NCBI GenBank assembly: GCA_027353565.1
Contig: DAIEHO010000275.1
Span: 1-8,392, forward strand
DNA: 8,392 nucleotides
Reading direction: 5' to 3'
Source of the DNA: Propionibacteriaceae bacterium
GTDB lineage: Bacteria; Actinomycetota; Actinomycetes; Propionibacteriales; Propionibacteriaceae
Part shown: positions 6,633 through 8,392 of the stretch, one piece after another
How the letters are laid out: each line of letters begins with the position of its first letter
How positions within the stretch are numbered: position 1 is the stretch's first letter
Notes under the pieces: generated by a model
What the model was told of the DNA's origin: nothing
What the model saw: the letters and a program-made list of their open reading frames with translations, nothing else
Database searches by the model: none
Made by a program: the position numbers and the translations under genes

Positions 6633-7801
6633 GCGGAGACCGACTTCGCGAGCTCCGCCTCGATCGCGGTCATGAGCCGTCCCTCGAGCTCTGGGACGCC
6701 GATCTTGGCGATGATCGTGGCGAAGAAGCCGTGGACGACGAGGCGCTTCGCTTCTCGGGCGTCGATACCACGACTCTGCAGGTAGAACAGCTGCTCGTCG
6801 TCGAAACGACCCGTTGTCGACGAGTGACCCGCGCCTTCGATCTGGCCGGTCTGGATCTCGAGGTTCGGCACCGAGTCCGCGCGGCAGCCATCGGTGAGCA
6901 CGAGGTTCTTGTTCGCCTCGTAGGTGGAGATCTGCTCGGCGACCTTGCGGATCAGCACGTCACCGACCCACACGGAGTGAGCGCCCTTGCCCTGCAGCGC
7001 GCCGCGGTAGTCGACCTTGCTGTGCGTCTGAGGCGCGTTGTGGTCGACGAACAGGCGGTGCTCGATGTGCTGGCCCGCGTCGACGAAGTACAGACCGAAC
7101 TGCTCGAGCGAGCCACCGGGACCGGCGAACCGCGAGGTCTCCGTGAGCCGAACGAGCGATCCGCCGAGGCTGACGGTGACCGTACGGACCTCGGCATCGC
7201 GCCCGACGAGCACCGACGTCTGGCCGCCGTGGACGGTGTCGTCAGCCCAGTCCTGGATCGTCACGAAGTTGACGACAGCGCCGTCACCGGCGACGAGGTC
7301 GAGCTTCGCCCCGTACGTCGCGCTGCCCTCATGGCGCACGACGACCGTGGCACGGGCGTGGGCACCGACGCGGACGACGATGTGACCCCAGACCAGCTCG
7401 CGCTGACCACGAAGGACGATGCTCACTGGGTCGGCGAGCTCCGCCTCGGCGGGCACATCGATGAGCCGGGCACCTGGTGACAGCTCGGCGGCAAGCGCGG
7501 ACACCCGGTCGACCGGCTCCTCGGCCGAGATCCCTCGGGCCTCGATCTCGGTGATCGCACGGCTGGTCACCCCGGCGGGAAGGGTCTCCTCCCACACCAG
7601 GTGCGCGTCGCTGGGTGTCCCGTCGAGGAGGCCCTGGATCCGCTTCACGGGGGTGAACCGCCAGATCTCCTCGCGACCGGTCGGCATGGGGTGGTCGGCG
7701 ACGACCCAGGACGGCCGCGGGTGCAGGTGCGACTCGACGGTTTCGACCGCCTCCTGCAGGTTCCGGGCAGACCCGTCCGTCTTGTCGATGGTCGCCGTCA
7801 T
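6629..7801 (-). CDS. sufD: SufD, scaffold subunit of SufBCD
   Basis: This 390-residue protein is the SufB paralogue that forms the SufB-SufD heterodimer on which the cluster is built. The N-terminal helical region is recognised by TGREEIWRFTPVKRIQGL (41-58). The middle is a repetitive beta-helix, and the C-terminal core has HNAPQTHSKVDYRGAL (254-269) and GRFDDEQLFYLQSRGI (341-356). His336 in GAGHSSTTG matches the histidine of E. coli SufD (His360) implicated in cluster formation. The frame stays open upstream inside sufB to 8344. The ATG at 7801 is preferred because it overlaps the sufB stop (TGATG), follows AAGGAG by ten bases, and gives the usual SufD length. It ends in an ATGA overlap with the Rieske gene. 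Confidence 0.95.
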   Translation of the reverse strand: MTATIDKTDGSARNLQEAVETVESHLHPRPSWVVADHPMPTGREEIWRFTPVKRIQGLLDGTPSDAHLVWEETLPAGVTSRAITEIEARGISAEEPVDRVSALAAELSPGARLIDVPAEAELADPVSIVLRGQRELVWGHIVVRVGAHARATVVVRHEGSATYGAKLDLVAGDGAVVNFVTIQDWADDTVHGGQTSVLVGRDAEVRTVTVSLGGSLVRLTETSRFAGPGGSLEQFGLYFVDAGQHIEHRLFVDHNAPQTHSKVDYRGALQGKGAHSVWVGDVLIRKVAEQISTYEANKNLVLTDGCRADSVPNLEIQTGQIEGAGHSSTTGRFDDEQLFYLQSRGIDAREAKRLVVHGFFATIIAKIGVPELEGRLMTAIEAELAKSVSA

Positions 7802-8392
7802 CAGCCGACCGCTCCTTCCATCTGAAGCTCGATGAGCCGGTTCAGCTCGAGTGCGTACTCCATGGGCAGCTCGCGTGCGATCGGCTCGACGAAGCCGCGC
7901 ACGATCATCGCCATCGCCTCGTCCTCGCCCATGCCGCGGCTCATGAGGTAGAAGAGCTGGTCGTCCGAGACCTTCGACACCGTGGCCTCGTGCGCCATGG
8001 AGACGTCGTCGGTGCGGACGTCCACGTACGGGTAGGTGTCCGAGCGGCTGATCGTGTCGACCAGCAGCGCGTCGCACTTCACGGTGCACGCGGAGTGGTG
8101 CGCGTTCGGGTCGACCTGGATGAGGCCGCGGTAGGACGTGCGGCCACCGCCGCGCGAGACCGACTTCGAGATGATGGAGCTCGAGGTGTACGGGGCGGCG
8201 TGGACCATCTTGGAACCGGTGTCCTGATGCTGTCCCTCGCCGGCGAAGGCGATCGACAGAGTCTCTCCGCGCGCGTGCTCCCCCAACAGCCAGACCGCCG
8301 GGTACTTCATCGTCACCTTGGAGCCGATGTTGCCGTCGACCCACTCCATCGAGGCGCCCTCTTCGCAGGTCGCGCGCTTCGTGACGAGGTTG
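7801..8392 (-). CDS. sufB: SufB, scaffold subunit of SufBCD (C-terminal part only)
   Basis: The right edge of the window cuts this gene. The last 196 codons are present and the frame stays open to base 8392, so the true start lies outside. The visible part begins NLVTKRATCEEGAS and continues with EWVDGNIGSKVTMKYP and MVHAAPYTSSSIISKS, which are unmistakable SufB segments. Cys106 of the fragment (VKCDALL) and Glu135 (MAHEATVSK) lie 29 residues apart, the same spacing as E. coli SufB Cys405 and Glu434, the residues on which the nascent cluster is built. The C-terminus ELPMEYALELNRLIELQMEGAVG is typical in character and the gene overlaps sufD by one base. M. tuberculosis SufB carries an intein; none interrupts the part seen here. 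A sufR repressor gene would be expected further upstream, outside the window. Confidence 0.96.
   Translation of the reverse strand, partial: NLVTKRATCEEGASMEWVDGNIGSKVTMKYPAVWLLGEHARGETLSIAFAGEGQHQDTGSKMVHAAPYTSSSIISKSVSRGGGRTSYRGLIQVDPNAHHSACTVKCDALLVDTISRSDTYPYVDVRTDDVSMAHEATVSKVSDDQLFYLMSRGMGEDEAMAMIVRGFVEPIARELPMEYALELNRLIELQMEGAVG
7812..7817 (-). promoter_or_regulatory. Ribosome binding site for sufD
   Basis: AAGGAG (7817-7812 on the minus strand), within the last codons of sufB, lies ten bases before the sufD ATG at 7801. It supports that start over the long open frame running upstream. Confidence 0.6.

Noticed and set aside
6731..7480. 249-codon plus-strand frame opposite sufD
   Set aside because: It is an antisense shadow of the sufD beta-helix repeats, rich in Asp, Val and Arg, without a credible start signal.
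6629..8344. A 571-residue form of SufD starting inside sufB, as a possible SufB-SufD fusion
   Set aside because: The extra N-terminal part is an out-of-frame reading of sufB with no SufB sequence. The ATG at 7801 overlaps the sufB stop and gives the normal SufD length.
7801..8392. Possible intein in SufB, as in M. tuberculosis
   Set aside because: The visible 196 residues are continuous SufB sequence. The upstream part is outside the window, so an intein there cannot be judged.

Overview
The window is high-GC DNA (roughly two thirds G+C by eye) packed with coding sequence. It comes from the chromosome of an actinobacterium. The main evidence is a SUF iron-sulfur cluster assembly operon in the order sufB-sufD-(Rieske)-sufC-sufS-sufU-sufT. 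That is the gene order of the Mycobacterium tuberculosis operon Rv1461-Rv1466, with a small Rieske protein added between sufD and sufC, as also seen in other actinobacteria. GTG starts, four-base stop/start overlaps and GC-rich third codon positions fit this. The genus cannot be told from the sequence alone.

Layout from left to right. Positions 1-52 are a short leader that can fold into a hairpin over the only plausible ribosome binding site. At 53-1279 (+) lies an OafA/YrhL-type membrane acyltransferase. It runs tail to tail into, and overlaps by 22 bp, a minus-strand gene at 1258-2361 for a YcaQ/AlkX-type winged-helix DNA glycosylase. Upstream of that on the same strand, 40 bp away, is an AEC-family (auxin efflux carrier-like) permease at 2402-3337. 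A gap of about 100 bp holding an inverted repeat separates it from the SUF operon. The operon fills 3437-8392 on the minus strand and runs off the right edge inside sufB.

How the genes work together. SufS takes sulfur from cysteine, SufU (zinc type) relays it, and the SufB-SufC-SufD ATPase scaffold builds the cluster. SufT (MIP18/DUF59 family) is thought to help deliver or mature clusters. The Rieske-type [2Fe-2S] protein is a likely electron carrier, with no proven role. All six genes downstream of sufB are tightly packed: five of the six junctions overlap by 1 or 4 bases and the sixth has a 4-base gap, so translation is probably coupled throughout. The permease, glycosylase and acyltransferase have no clear functional tie to SUF.

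No gap over 300 bases lacks a gene. I saw no tRNA, rRNA, CRISPR array, insertion sequence, prophage gene or attachment site. I found no sign of an undescribed system. The window reads as an ordinary core-genome region with a few details worth checking.
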